Shown piece by piece: positions 18,164 through 27,121 of a DNA stretch of 64,000 bases. A program made the position numbers and the translations under genes. The notes beneath the pieces were generated by a model. That model saw only the letters and a program-made list of their open reading frames with translations, searched no databases and had not been told where the DNA came from. Source of the DNA: an uncultured Fluviicola sp. (GTDB taxonomy: Bacteria; Bacteroidota; Bacteroidia; Flavobacteriales; Crocinitomicaceae); contig NZ_CAMLDC010000012.1 of assembly GCF_946478805.1 (NCBI RefSeq), positions 83,942-147,941 of the forward strand, read 5' to 3'. The number at the start of each line of letters is the position of its first letter. The first letter of the stretch is position 1.

Positions 18164-19459
18164 ATGAAAACTATTGCAGGATTATTGATATTAATGGTTG
18201 TTTCACTTCATGTTTCAGGTCAGGGACAACGTGGACAAACTTATACCGCTCCTTGGGATATCCCGGCATTGGAAGATCCATACTTTTTCGAGCCCTATTT
18301 TGATACCATTTATATTCATGACACCGTTTACGTCTCAAATGCAGATGCTTTTTTAAAACGGTATTACAATGGAAAAATCACCTTGAACGAATTAGTCAAG
18401 AACCAACAGATCCTCGATAGTATCTTACGCAACCTGAGTACTGTTTCAGGAAAGGAATTATTCTACAATTATTTCGGTCATCACCGCTTTCCCAGAGCTT
18501 TATCGAATAGTATCTCTATCAAGGAATTTTCATTGGAAGAAGACCTTCAGTTCAAACGGAGACAATTCAATTCAGGTGTTCCGGCTATCGGAGCATTAAG
18601 CAATGAACTGTTGTTCCGGTTCAATGGTGCTTATCGGACCAACCGGTTCCTGACCAATCCGGAAGCTGTTCTCCGCGCAATTTCATACATTTTCAAAACA
18701 CTTCAGTCGGACACTACGAAGATCCGCTCCATTAACCTGTACTTCCCGGATTTCAATTTCAAGGAAAAAAGAGCCATGACCCAATTTGTGAAATCCGTAC
18801 GAATGGTACTGGATGCGGCAAAACAGTATGACATCTCAACCATGAAACTCAAAGTCTTCTTCCACAATCAGAAGAACCCGGAAATCATCGGCGAAGATTT
18901 TCTCTACAGTTTGATGATCAAGGCAAGTGAGGTTGTCTTATTGGATCCCACCAATGTAATTGACGATTATTACGTGGAAGGTGATCCCTTTTCCAAGGAC
19001 GATATTGAGAATGTCGGTTTGTTCACCCGTATGAACAGTCACTTCTATCTTGCACGATTCACGAATGGAAATCCGGAAATCAGGGACAGTATTACTGATT
19101 TTTCAGTAGATTCTATCCGGGAAATTGCTCTTGGGGATATCCCTGAAAACAACTGGGAATCTTACTTGTGGTTCCTGATCGGACTTATCGTACTCGTTAT
19201 CCTGATTGTACTCTTGTACTTCTTCTATCCTCCTTTCTCCTACATCCTGAACCAGAATATGGGAATCATCCTGGCTTCTTCAATTGTATTTACAATTGAG
19301 TTTTTCATGCTTGCAGGAGTTGTTTTCCAAAATATGTGTACTGAAGACGAGAGTACTTCTCTTAATGAAAATCCTACATTATTGTTCTGCATGCCCATCC
19401 TCATGGTCGTTGTTTTACCTTTGATGCGGCAGTTTTCGCGGAATAAGAAATTGCCTTAA
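18164..19459 (+). CDS. Exported membrane protein at the end of the eCIS operon
   Basis: I do not recognise this 431-aa protein. It has a signal peptide (1-20, ending VSGQG), a soluble extracytoplasmic domain (about 21-322) with a YIHDTVYVSNADAF stretch, and three hydrophobic segments near the C-terminus: LWFLIGLIVLVILIVLLYFF (about 328-347), a second near 362-385, and a third near 402-420. The gene follows the AAA+ gene by 10 nt and ends the operon; the next gene is convergent after 4 nt. Its place suggests a membrane-located partner for assembly, anchoring or release of the injection particle (inference). Nothing in it looks like a holin or endolysin. Confidence 0.7.
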   Translation: MKTIAGLLILMVVSLHVSGQGQRGQTYTAPWDIPALEDPYFFEPYFDTIYIHDTVYVSNADAFLKRYYNGKITLNELVKNQQILDSILRNLSTVSGKELFYNYFGHHRFPRALSNSISIKEFSLEEDLQFKRRQFNSGVPAIGALSNELLFRFNGAYRTNRFLTNPEAVLRAISYIFKTLQSDTTKIRSINLYFPDFNFKEKRAMTQFVKSVRMVLDAAKQYDISTMKLKVFFHNQKNPEIIGEDFLYSLMIKASEVVLLDPTNVIDDYYVEGDPFSKDDIENVGLFTRMNSHFYLARFTNGNPEIRDSITDFSVDSIREIALGDIPENNWESYLWFLIGLIVLVILIVLLYFFYPPFSYILNQNMGIILASSIVFTIEFFMLAGVVFQNMCTEDESTSLNENPTLLFCMPILMVVVLPLMRQFSRNKKLP

Positions 19460-19463
19460 CTGA

Positions 19464-20060
19464 TTAGATTTGTTCATTATCAACACTTGAATCATCAAAA
19501 AACCTGATTCTTTCATAGTTAAGCAATACAATTCCATCTTTCTCAAAGACCCGGCTTGATACCAGTTTTAACTCAAGCTTATTTTGTATACCCTCAAAAA
19601 TGGAGGTTCCCGCACCCAATGCTATCGGATCAAGCATGATGGTATAACTATCAATCAAACCTGCATCTGAAAGCTGCGTAAGAAGACTTCCGCTTCCCAA
19701 AATAGTGATGTCTTTCTCCGAGTTCTGCTTTAATTGTTTCAGTTGTTCAATCACGTTTCCATTTAGGATAGATGTATTCTGCCAGTTCACCTCCTTCAAG
19801 GTATTTGAACATACCATTTTTTTGGAATTGTTCATGTTTTCCGCCACTATCGGGAATAATTCTGCAGCCATTGGGGTTGGCCAAAAACCTGCCATCATTT
19901 CGTATGTTTTCCTCCCGAAAAGCAATATATTATCGGTACCTGAAGCGTCATTTGCAAATTTAGCAGCTTCGCCTCCATGCGGGTGCCAACTTGTATCTTC
20001 GTTCTGACCTTTAAAAAATCCATTCAAGGTAATGAATGTAAAAGATGTTAGTTTACTCAT
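19464..20060 (-). CDS. Dihydrofolate reductase/RibD C-terminal family protein
   Basis: This 198-aa protein has a RibD_C/DHFR-like fold. The N-terminal SFTFITLNGFFKG strand is followed by the DNILLFGRKTYEMMAGFWP motif typical of YwjB/YyaP-like reductases, and later GSGSLLTQLSDAGLIDSY with IALGAGTSIFE. It probably binds NADPH; the substrate is not known, and true folate reduction is not implied. The ATG at 20060 is used rather than a TTG 15 nt upstream. It lies convergent to the eCIS operon and downstream of a Crp-type regulator gene on the same strand. Confidence 0.85.
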   Translation of the reverse strand: MSKLTSFTFITLNGFFKGQNEDTSWHPHGGEAAKFANDASGTDNILLFGRKTYEMMAGFWPTPMAAELFPIVAENMNNSKKMVCSNTLKEVNWQNTSILNGNVIEQLKQLKQNSEKDITILGSGSLLTQLSDAGLIDSYTIMLDPIALGAGTSIFEGIQNKLELKLVSSRVFEKDGIVLLNYERIRFFDDSSVDNEQI

Positions 20061-20120
20061 AACTTTTTTTAGCAAAGTAACGATTGATCTTTTACTGAAA
20101 CATTGACCTGGATCAAAAAA

Positions 20121-20693
20121 TCATTTGGATTTCAATCGACTAAGGGTTTCTTGTTTCATATCAAGGTATGAGGCCACTATTTTATTGGAAACACGCTGCA
20201 CTACTTTTGGATTTTCCCGGAGCAATTGCTCGTATCTTTCTTTTGCCGATAAAGTAACCAGGCTCTCAATTTTCCTGTTTTGAAAGGAATAGGCCATTTC
20301 CATGATTTTCAGGTAGAAATTTTTCCATCCCGGAATCTCTTCCACTAAGCGGTAAAAATCGTCGTGACTTATTGCCAAAACTTCTGTTTCTTCTAATGAA
20401 TCCAAAAATTCAAATGATGGTCTTTGAGAAATAAAACTGGTTAACGCAGTACCGATTGAAGGTGCCATCATGATGTACCTCGTTTTCTCGTATCCTTCTT
20501 TTGTGATGAAATAGGTTCGGAGGCATCCGCTATGGATGAAGTAAAATTCTTTGGAAACATCATCCGCAGCCAGCAAAATCTCATTCTTCTTAATTTGTCG
20601 GGACTTAAAACAACTTACTATCCGATCCAGATCTTCCTCTTCAAAGTTTGAAAATACTTGCATTAATTGCTTCAAATTGTTTTTTGCCTCCAT
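20121..20693 (-). CDS. Crp/Fnr family transcriptional regulator
   Basis: This 190-aa protein has an N-terminal cyclic-nucleotide-binding-like beta-roll (about 12-120: EFYFIHSGCLRTYF, GTALTSFI) and a short C-terminal HTH ending in VASYLDMKQETLSRLKSK. That is the usual layout of the Bacteroidota Crp/Fnr subgroup. No cysteine cluster for an iron-sulphur centre is visible. It lies 60 nt upstream of the reductase gene on the same strand and may control it (inference). The ligand is unknown. Confidence 0.88.
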   Translation of the reverse strand: MEAKNNLKQLMQVFSNFEEEDLDRIVSCFKSRQIKKNEILLAADDVSKEFYFIHSGCLRTYFITKEGYEKTRYIMMAPSIGTALTSFISQRPSFEFLDSLEETEVLAISHDDFYRLVEEIPGWKNFYLKIMEMAYSFQNRKIESLVTLSAKERYEQLLRENPKVVQRVSNKIVASYLDMKQETLSRLKSK

Positions 20694-20721
20694 ACTATTC
20701 TAAAAAGAGATCCCTGACAAA

Positions 20722-21753
20722 TTATTTGAGCTTCTTCATTCCAACGTAATTGTAATTTTGGTTTTCGGAATCAACTACTAAAATTTCGAGGATGGTGAAA
20801 TGCAAAATATTGATCCCGGGGTTGTCGGCGGTTACCGGTACGGTCGGATCTTTATTAATTGACGTACAAACAGCTTTAATTTCTCCATATGCTTTCCGGT
20901 TTCCATTGTAATCCGCTACATTGACATTGAGGAAGAAATCTGCATTTAATTTTGCAGCCTTAATCGTTGAAAACGCCTTATAATTGTCGAAAAGCACTTT
21001 ACTGTCACTTGCATATTTCAATGGTTTAGATCCGTAAGCTTCCGGATTATCGAATACCTGGAATTCTCCTTTATCAAAGGCATATTTGTTCAGGTAAACC
21101 GGCACTCGGATAATGAAGGTATCCTTCAAATTTACTTGTTTGCGAGCCAAATCGAGTTTTTTGATCCATCCTGCTTTTTCCTTTTCAAATAGATCCAGGT
21201 TAAACTCATAGGTTTTAGCATTGACAGGATCTGTCAATTTACAGTATTTAAATGCGTTATCAGCAGAAGTTCCTTTGCTGTATTCGAGGTTCAGTAAGAA
21301 GATCGTCCGATCATCCAAAAAATCGATCCCTTTCCACGTTTTCGGACTGGTGAAAACGATCAATTCTTTTGCCTGCAATGCTTTTTCAATGGGCATATAC
21401 AAGGTCCAATTATTGGGTCCCTGCAGTTCGAACACAACCGAGTTTTTAAACTCAAATGTACAGTGCTCCTGAAACGACAGGATATTTTTGATGATGCATT
21501 GCGATCCGGTAATTACGGTGTCCAATTCGCGGTATCCGCATACATTTTTCTTGTCCTTGATGAAAATCCCCGTGTATTTCTTTTTTGCACTGAATACATT
21601 CTTCCCTGTCTCCCCGACAACAATCGTATCCCCTTTTGAATACGTGTGTTTTGAAACAGTTGATTGATACCTTTTCAATTTCTCAGCTTCCTGGGCAAAG
21701 ATTGAATTAAATGAACAAACAACGAATAGAACCAGTAAGAATGAATGCTGCAT
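20722..21753 (-). CDS. Exported protein of unknown function
   Basis: This 343-aa protein has a signal peptide (1-20, SFNSIFAQ). I recognise no family. The mature part contains YSKGDTIVVGETGKNVF, a CxxRELD segment, and a C-terminal beta-rich region with IRVPVYLNKYAFDKGEFQVF and NVADYNGNRKAYGEIKAVC, which looks like a self-contained domain sensing or binding something in the periplasm. It is the middle gene of a minus-strand group of exported proteins, with 28 nt to the Crp/Fnr gene. Confidence 0.75.
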   Translation of the reverse strand: MQHSFLLVLFVVCSFNSIFAQEAEKLKRYQSTVSKHTYSKGDTIVVGETGKNVFSAKKKYTGIFIKDKKNVCGYRELDTVITGSQCIIKNILSFQEHCTFEFKNSVVFELQGPNNWTLYMPIEKALQAKELIVFTSPKTWKGIDFLDDRTIFLLNLEYSKGTSADNAFKYCKLTDPVNAKTYEFNLDLFEKEKAGWIKKLDLARKQVNLKDTFIIRVPVYLNKYAFDKGEFQVFDNPEAYGSKPLKYASDSKVLFDNYKAFSTIKAAKLNADFFLNVNVADYNGNRKAYGEIKAVCTSINKDPTVPVTADNPGINILHFTILEILVVDSENQNYNYVGMKKLK

Positions 21754-21836
21754 ATTTCAATTTGGTTTTAGTGATCACTAAAAGTTATGCCAAAAATAGT
21801 TTATTTACTGCCGAATTGCGAATGCGGATAGACGAA

Positions 21837-22547
21837 TTACGGATTCTTCTTTTTGTGCTTCAATTTCTTGAAGGTATAAACATATCCAAGTGTATACATG
21901 TTCAATGCATTCTTATTCATTTTTTGAATATCGAATTGATTTTGATAGGATGCCGTAAAGGAGTGGTGTTTCGACAATTTGTATTCCGCTTCCAGTGAAA
22001 CACAGGCTTTATCCAATTTACCATTGTAGCGGTAATTGAAGATATTCCAGGTTTCGAAAGATGCCCCGAAATCCCACTTTTTCTTCGGGCTCCACGAAAC
22101 CTCTACCCGGTTTCGCCAAAAATAATAGGTTGAACGGGCCAATTCATTGGTAAAGGCAATCGTTCTGTTTTCTCCAAAACCGGCAGTGCGGAAAGCAAAC
22201 TTAAAATCCTTGATTTCTTTCTTCACTTTCAATCCGGCTTCCAAGCGGTAAAAATTATAGCCCTGATCGATCACAAAACGGGTTGTGAGATCTCCACTCA
22301 ACCATTTCTTGAACGTATGCTTTCCGGATACATAAAAATAGCTACCGGGATTGGTTGTTCCATCCAAATAAACACGGGAAATATACTGGGCACTGATTTC
22401 GTTTTTCTTATTCAGCGGGAGAACGCCCTTCACCTTAAACCAAATCTGGTTATCGATCCGGTAATTGTTCGGACTATTGGAGAGATCCACATCCTGTGAC
22501 CAGGACCCGAGTGCGACGAATAAGAAAAGAAAAACAAGGATCCGCAT
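21837..22547 (-). CDS. DUF2490-like outer-membrane beta-barrel protein
   Basis: This 236-aa protein has a signal peptide (1-17, ALGSWSQ) followed by alternating amphipathic strands with aromatic girdle residues (IDNQIWFKVKGVLPLNKK, LTTRFVIDQGYNFYRLEAG, STYYFWRNRVEVSWSPKK). It ends in strand YTLGYVYTFKKL. The pattern and length fit DUF2490 outer-membrane proteins of Bacteroidota. The role is unknown. Confidence 0.72.
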   Translation of the reverse strand: MRILVFLFLFVALGSWSQDVDLSNSPNNYRIDNQIWFKVKGVLPLNKKNEISAQYISRVYLDGTTNPGSYFYVSGKHTFKKWLSGDLTTRFVIDQGYNFYRLEAGLKVKKEIKDFKFAFRTAGFGENRTIAFTNELARSTYYFWRNRVEVSWSPKKKWDFGASFETWNIFNYRYNGKLDKACVSLEAEYKLSKHHSFTASYQNQFDIQKMNKNALNMYTLGYVYTFKKLKHKKKNP

Positions 22548-22607
22548 ATCGTTTCAGTTGGATTAAAGATATTGTTTTTCCTAAGAATTGCGGTTTTTTA
22601 AAAATGA

Positions 22608-23501
22608 TTATTCATTCACTTCTCGTCGTATCTCCATGGATCCTTTTGCCCATTCATGCATGTCGGATGAACTCCATCTTCTTACCGATTGCGGAAAAAT
22701 TCGTTGCAGCGCACCTTTGAACGTTTTCGACTGAATTTCCCGGAAAGCCGGATCATTGATCTTGCTGTTGTTACTGACGACGGCAGGACCTGCGATATCC
22801 AACAGGACTTTTCCTTTGAAATTCGGTTCGCTGTAAACGATCAGATGAGTACTGTCCGGAATAGCGATTCCATCCATGTAGTATTGATTGATGGTCGGAT
22901 ATTTTCCCTGTGGAAAGAAATTCGAATATGAATCGGCGTTGTAGGCTTGAGATGACATGTCATTGATACTGGAATCCGAAATAAGCACACTGCTGATATG
23001 CACCGTTTTCCAACGTTCCAACCTTATCCGGGACAAATCGATTTTAGCTCTCGGATATTCCTCATCCCGGATCTCCAAAGCCGCCGCGTAATACTTAAGG
23101 GCCGAAGCATAATTCAATTGCGTATATGCCGCATCAGCCGTATCCAATAAAGCTTCATATTTCTGAAGAGTTGCACGCGCAAGTTCCGTGTTACACCGGG
23201 TAATCTGATTGATTGCATATTCTTCGTTCCGAAATCGCAAAGCTATGTTATATTGCTCGGTAGCTTCAGCATATTTTTGCTTGATAAATAGCGAATCTGC
23301 AACCTGGATTGCCGTCATATATTCAGCTTCATGCGCTTGCTGCTCCTTCTTGAATTTCTTGAATTCAGCAGCACTAACGGCTTCTCTTCCCAAGGTAGAA
23401 ACAGCATTGAAAATCTGGTATGCTCCCTGAACACCAATATTAAACTGGCCAAAAGCACTCGTAGATCCCAATAGAATGAATAAAAGTAAGACTTTATGCA
23501 T
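22608..23501 (-). CDS. Exported TPR-like protein with crystallin-like C-terminal motif
   Basis: This 297-aa protein has a signal peptide (1-18, TSAFGQ). The middle (about 55-160) has tandem helical repeats of about 35 residues (KYAEATEQYNIALRFRNEEY and YASALKYYAAALEIRDEEYP) that look like TPRs. The C-terminal part contains VYSEPNFKGKVLLDI, which resembles the Greek-key motif of beta-gamma crystallins, followed by a basic tail. The function is unknown; a surface or periplasmic scaffold is plausible. Confidence 0.7.
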   Translation of the reverse strand: MHKVLLLFILLGSTSAFGQFNIGVQGAYQIFNAVSTLGREAVSAAEFKKFKKEQQAHEAEYMTAIQVADSLFIKQKYAEATEQYNIALRFRNEEYAINQITRCNTELARATLQKYEALLDTADAAYTQLNYASALKYYAAALEIRDEEYPRAKIDLSRIRLERWKTVHISSVLISDSSINDMSSQAYNADSYSNFFPQGKYPTINQYYMDGIAIPDSTHLIVYSEPNFKGKVLLDIAGPAVVSNNSKINDPAFREIQSKTFKGALQRIFPQSVRRWSSSDMHEWAKGSMEIRREVNE

Positions 23502-23655
23502 ACGCTATAAAAAAATGGACAATACTCAAATTTAATGCCAGAAACTCCAACAAAAAATGGTCTAATCCTTCAAAATTAAAGCAATACCCGAATGATTCCA
23601 ATTAATTATTTTGGAAAAAGACTACTTTTAAACTTGTAAATAATCTAAAATAACC

Positions 23656-24351
23656 ATGTTATTTGAAGACATCGCCTATTTATGTGCGTTAGGTCTAGCT
23701 ACCCTTTGCTCGACGATTCTCTTATTCACCTTGGTTAGAACCAATTCAAAGCTTCCCGAAGCATGGAGAACATCTCCCTCATTCCAAAATTTCAAGCGAA
23801 GTGTTTTTCTTTTAATGGTCTATCTTCTAATTGACTTTTTTGGCGAATTTATTTCATTTCATCTTGCATGGAATGGAATTTACAATGGCTTTGTAATGAG
23901 CATTAGCAACACGCTTTATATTCTATTTCTATTTGGCTATTTTTTCATCAACACGACCTTATCATGGAAGCGATACACCTATATTTTGCTTTATCTAATT
24001 TTTGTAATCTATTTGATCTCAGGAGGATATTATTATCCGAATTGTGTACTTCCCGGCACTTATGTGATTATTATCTATGTTTCTCATTTCCTGGTAGCTC
24101 TCCTTTACATAACTGAGCTGCTTATTAAACGTAGCTCGGCTCATTTCAAATTTCACTTAACAATTAGTCTGAGCATCTTGATTTATACGATCCTGGCATC
24201 TGTGGTTGGCGTCTACACTTGGTTCGATATGGAAGCTAACTTATTATATTCCGAGCTCATTATTGATCTTCACTTTACTCTTTTATGCTTATTTTACTTT
24301 TCATTGGCATTGACATTCATCATTGAAATCCTAAAACTGCGTCGTAAGTAA
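23656..24351 (+). CDS. 7-TM receptor-like membrane protein, paralogue 1 of 4
   Basis: This 231-aa protein has seven predicted hydrophobic segments (about 5-28, 47-70, 78-100, 105-125, 133-155, 167-192, 199-225) and a cytoplasmic tail ending FIIEILKLRRK. Features shared with the next three genes are LPEAWR after TM1, the GIYNGFV loop before TM3, a SGGYY(Y/H)P loop after TM4, KFHLTIS at TM6 and the basic C-terminal LRR. No enzymatic domain is present. The array runs into a short histidine kinase that lacks its own large sensor, so these are probably its receptors (inference). It is divergent from the minus-strand genes, with the promoter expected in 23502-23655. Confidence 0.8.
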   Translation: MLFEDIAYLCALGLATLCSTILLFTLVRTNSKLPEAWRTSPSFQNFKRSVFLLMVYLLIDFFGEFISFHLAWNGIYNGFVMSISNTLYILFLFGYFFINTTLSWKRYTYILLYLIFVIYLISGGYYYPNCVLPGTYVIIIYVSHFLVALLYITELLIKRSSAHFKFHLTISLSILIYTILASVVGVYTWFDMEANLLYSELIIDLHFTLLCLFYFSLALTFIIEILKLRRK

Positions 24352-24401
24352 TGACCTTCAATTTGCTTTTTTAACTCTTAAATCATTCGGATAAAAACAA
24401 T

Positions 24402-25109
24402 ATGATAAATAAGATCTTCCTATTTATAACAATATATCAAATACTCATTGCATTAGGAGTTGTCCTCGCAGGGATCCTCTTATTCATGTTGCGCAAAACT
24501 GCTGTAAAACTACCCGAAAAATGGCGGAAATCCGTACCGATAATCAATTTTCAACTCAGTATCTTTCTACTAATGATCTACCTAGTAATCACTTTAATTT
24601 GTGAGATTATTTCCTACTATCTCGCGAAGCATGGTATCTACAATGGTTTTGTTTTGAGTATTAACATGACCTTATCCACCCCGTTTCTGTTTGGTTTTCT
24701 ATTGATCAATACATTCAAATCTTGGAAACAGTATTCGTATATCATTTTATATGGTGCTTTGGTGACCTATTTTATAACCGGAGGGTATTATCATCCACGT
24801 TCTATTTCCGGTGGAAATTCCTCTTTGATTATATCAACCATTTGTTTTTTAGGTGCACTCATTCACTTAACAGACTTACTTATCAACCCAAAATCAGATT
24901 ATTTTAAGTTTCAATTAAAAATAACCGTTAGCTTACTCATTTTCAATCTGCTGTCAAACGTACTCAGTTCATTTTGTTGGTTCAATAATGAATTCAGCAC
25001 ACGCTATTTCGAACCTGTTTTTTACATACATCTTTCTAATGCCACCTTGTTTTACCTTTCATTCATATTCATATTCATCATTGAAATACGAAAATTACAA
25101 CGTCAGTAA
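24402..25109 (+). CDS. 7-TM receptor-like membrane protein, paralogue 2 of 4
   Basis: This 235-aa protein is clearly homologous along its full length to paralogue 1. It has LPEKWRKS after TM1, GIYNGFVLSINMTLSTPFLFG before and in TM3, TGGYYHPRS after TM4, DYFKFQLKI before TM6 and the tail FIIEIRKLQRQ. The seven hydrophobic segments are conserved while the loop between TM4 and TM5 and the TM6-TM7 loop vary most, which would fit different ligands. It starts 50 nt after paralogue 1. Confidence 0.8.
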   Translation: MINKIFLFITIYQILIALGVVLAGILLFMLRKTAVKLPEKWRKSVPIINFQLSIFLLMIYLVITLICEIISYYLAKHGIYNGFVLSINMTLSTPFLFGFLLINTFKSWKQYSYIILYGALVTYFITGGYYHPRSISGGNSSLIISTICFLGALIHLTDLLINPKSDYFKFQLKITVSLLIFNLLSNVLSSFCWFNNEFSTRYFEPVFYIHLSNATLFYLSFIFIFIIEIRKLQRQ

Positions 25110-25160
25110 CTTTAGAGAAAACTGCTTAGAACTAAGCAGTTCTATTGTCTTTAACACAAC

Positions 25161-25229
25161 TACCTTTGTTTCAGATTAAACATATTGATTGATTGAACTT
25201 AATTATATTTGATCACATTATCCGCCACC
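25161..25229 (+). repeat. Direct repeat upstream of paralogue 3 (copy 1)
   Basis: About 69 bp here is nearly the same as 26140-26203, sharing TTTGTTTCAGATTAAACA and then TTTGATCACATTATCCGCC. A 4-bp GATT insertion is the main difference. Each copy lies about 140-200 nt upstream of a paralogue start. The receptor gene and its leader therefore appear to have been duplicated as a unit, and the leader may contain a promoter or regulatory site. Confidence 0.8.
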
Positions 25230-25366
25230 AAATCTTTACTTGACAACCGCTGGATGATTTAATGTCTCTTTGTGGTTATCTGAGTTATTGTGTCAATTAT
25301 GCAGAATATGTATTTTAATGTCTATTTTAAATAGATTTGCTGAATAAACCCTAATTTGAAGATTAC

Positions 25367-26065
25367 GTGCCGCTCGAGGAATTCTTATCCTTATCCTTAA
25401 TTGTTCTAGGAATTATTCTTTCTCTGATTCTCCAGTTTAAGTTACGTAAATCCCGAGCTGAATTACCTGAAGGATGGAAAAATTCCATGCCTGCCAGGAA
25501 TTTACTCCTTGGTGCTTCATTCTTGTCAGTTTACTTGATACTCAGTTTTATTTCCGAATCCATTTCATTTTATCTGGCAAAACGTTATATCTACAACAGC
25601 TTTGTATTCAGTATTTACTTTACCTTATCCGTTCCATTTTTATTTGGGTTTCTATTTATACACACTCAGTCGACTTGGAAAAGGTATGCATATTTCCTTC
25701 TTTATGGAATTCTCATTTCGTATTTTATTCAGGGAGGATATTATCATCCACGTTGTGTACTTTCAATCAATTCAAGTTTACTTATTTTCAGTATTTATTT
25801 CTTAGCCACGCTTTTAAATTTGCATGACTTACTTCTCAATCCCAAATCAAATCATTTCAGTTTCCAATTAAAAATCAATTTGACACTTCTCATTTACGCA
25901 CTTGTTAGTGTAATAGTGACGTCCTTCCACTGGGGTGAAACAATGAAGATCGGAGATGTTTATTCACAAGTTATTTTCTATATTCATTTTATCAATATAG
26001 GCCTGTTCTATTTCTCTCTCTCCCTTATCTTTATATTTGAAATCCTAAAATTGCGCCGCAGGTAA
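25367..26065 (+). CDS. 7-TM receptor-like membrane protein, paralogue 3 of 4
   Basis: This 232-aa protein has the family landmarks LPEGWKNS, RYIYNSFVFS, QGGYYHPRC, HFSFQLKI and the tail FIFEILKLRRR. The best start is GTG at 25367; no in-frame ATG precedes TM1. The start sits about 140 nt after the duplicated leader sequence. A non-ATG start on two of four paralogues may mean lower translation of these receptors. Confidence 0.75.
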   Translation: MPLEEFLSLSLIVLGIILSLILQFKLRKSRAELPEGWKNSMPARNLLLGASFLSVYLILSFISESISFYLAKRYIYNSFVFSIYFTLSVPFLFGFLFIHTQSTWKRYAYFLLYGILISYFIQGGYYHPRCVLSINSSLLIFSIYFLATLLNLHDLLLNPKSNHFSFQLKINLTLLIYALVSVIVTSFHWGETMKIGDVYSQVIFYIHFINIGLFYFSLSLIFIFEILKLRRR

Positions 26066-26139
26066 CATTCTGTTTACTTCATCTGGCAATTTCCGGAAAT
26101 ATGCTTAGTTCTAACCATATTTAATCTCTTTACCTCAGG

Positions 26140-26203
26140 TATCTTTGTTTCAGATTAAACAGATTGATTGAACTTATCATATTTGATCACATTATCCGCC
26201 ACC
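26140..26203 (+). repeat. Direct repeat upstream of paralogue 4 (copy 2)
   Basis: This is the second copy of the leader described at 25161-25229, sharing CAGATTAAACA and GATCACATTATCCGCCACC. The surrounding spacer is otherwise diverged, so this part has been either recently copied or conserved. Confidence 0.8.
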
Positions 26204-26220
26204 TTATCAAAACACTCAAC

Positions 26221-26253
26221 AACCGTAAGATGAACCTAACACATCTTACGGTT
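26221..26253 (+). promoter_or_regulatory. Perfect 12-bp inverted repeat in receptor spacer
   Basis: AACCGTAAGATG and its exact reverse complement CATCTTACGGTT are separated by 9 nt. No T-run follows, so a standard terminator is less likely. It could be an operator or an RNA structure controlling paralogue 4 and the downstream kinase genes. It has no counterpart in the spacer before paralogue 3. Confidence 0.55.
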
Positions 26254-26404
26254 TGTATGGGTTGCTTCACTCTATTTTGATGATAACAATTAATTATGTG
26301 CAAAAAATCTATTTTTAAGGTTAGAAAATATTAGAGATTAGGTCAATCCCCTAATACCGCTACTTTGGATTTGTTGTGCCATCAAGTAGTTTGAACATTT
26401 TATA

Positions 26405-27121
26405 TTGAAAACAAACGTGTCATCTGAAAACAGTCTTCTTAATATCTATTTCTTTTCCGTAGCACTGGGGATTATTACTTCGATCATACTGTTATTTGGT
26501 TTGAGTAAATCTACTTCAAATCTGCCCGAAATATGGAGAAATTCAAAATCATTAAGAACGTTTCGTCTAAGTGTTTACTTCTTAATGATTTTCTTACTGT
26601 GTGTGTTTGTAAGTGATATTGTTAGTACTTATCTTTCAAAACATCATATCTACAATAATTACGTGTTTAGTATTTATTACACGATATCGACACCTTTTCT
26701 ATTCGGATTCCTGTTTATTAATACACAAAAATATTGGAAACGATTTTGTTATATTGTTCTTTATTTTATTCCAGTCGTATACCTTATTTCAGGAGGGTAT
26801 TATCATCCTAAAAGTGCTTATACGAGTACGACTTATTTACTTATTAACAGCACTTATTTTTTAGCTGCCTTATTGCATCTCATAGATTTACTTGTGACAC
26901 CGAAATTAGATTATTTCAAATTTCAATTAAAGATTAATTTATCATTCTTGATCTGGGCACTCCTTTCAACAATCATTACTTCTTTTATATCCTCCGATAC
27001 AGAAGAAAGTGTACTTTATTTTGACTTTTTCTTTTTTACGAATGTTTTCATCATTATACTTCTTTACCTTTCGTTTGCATTTATTTTCGTTATTGAAATT
27101 CTAAAATTACGTCGTGGATAA
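26405..27121 (+). CDS. 7-TM receptor-like membrane protein, paralogue 4 of 4
   Basis: This 238-aa protein has family landmarks LPEIWRNS, HHIYNNYVFS, SGGYYHPKS, DYFKFQLKI and the tail FVIEILKLRRG. The start is either TTG 26405 or GTG 26417; there is no ATG in a suitable place. The 3' end overlaps the histidine-kinase gene by 8 nt, so the two are translationally coupled. This is the strongest physical link between the receptor family and the kinase. Confidence 0.78.
   Translation: MKTNVSSENSLLNIYFFSVALGIITSIILLFGLSKSTSNLPEIWRNSKSLRTFRLSVYFLMIFLLCVFVSDIVSTYLSKHHIYNNYVFSIYYTISTPFLFGFLFINTQKYWKRFCYIVLYFIPVVYLISGGYYHPKSAYTSTTYLLINSTYFLAALLHLIDLLVTPKLDYFKFQLKINLSFLIWALLSTIITSFISSDTEESVLYFDFFFFTNVFIIILLYLSFAFIFVIEILKLRRG

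Larger units (their letters stand above)
26066..26404 (+). other. Spacer between paralogues 3 and 4 (339 nt)
   Basis: No open frame of note is present. The spacer contains the second copy of the duplicated leader (26140-26203) and a perfect 12-bp hairpin (26221-26253), then an AT-rich stretch up to the start of paralogue 4. Confidence 0.7.
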
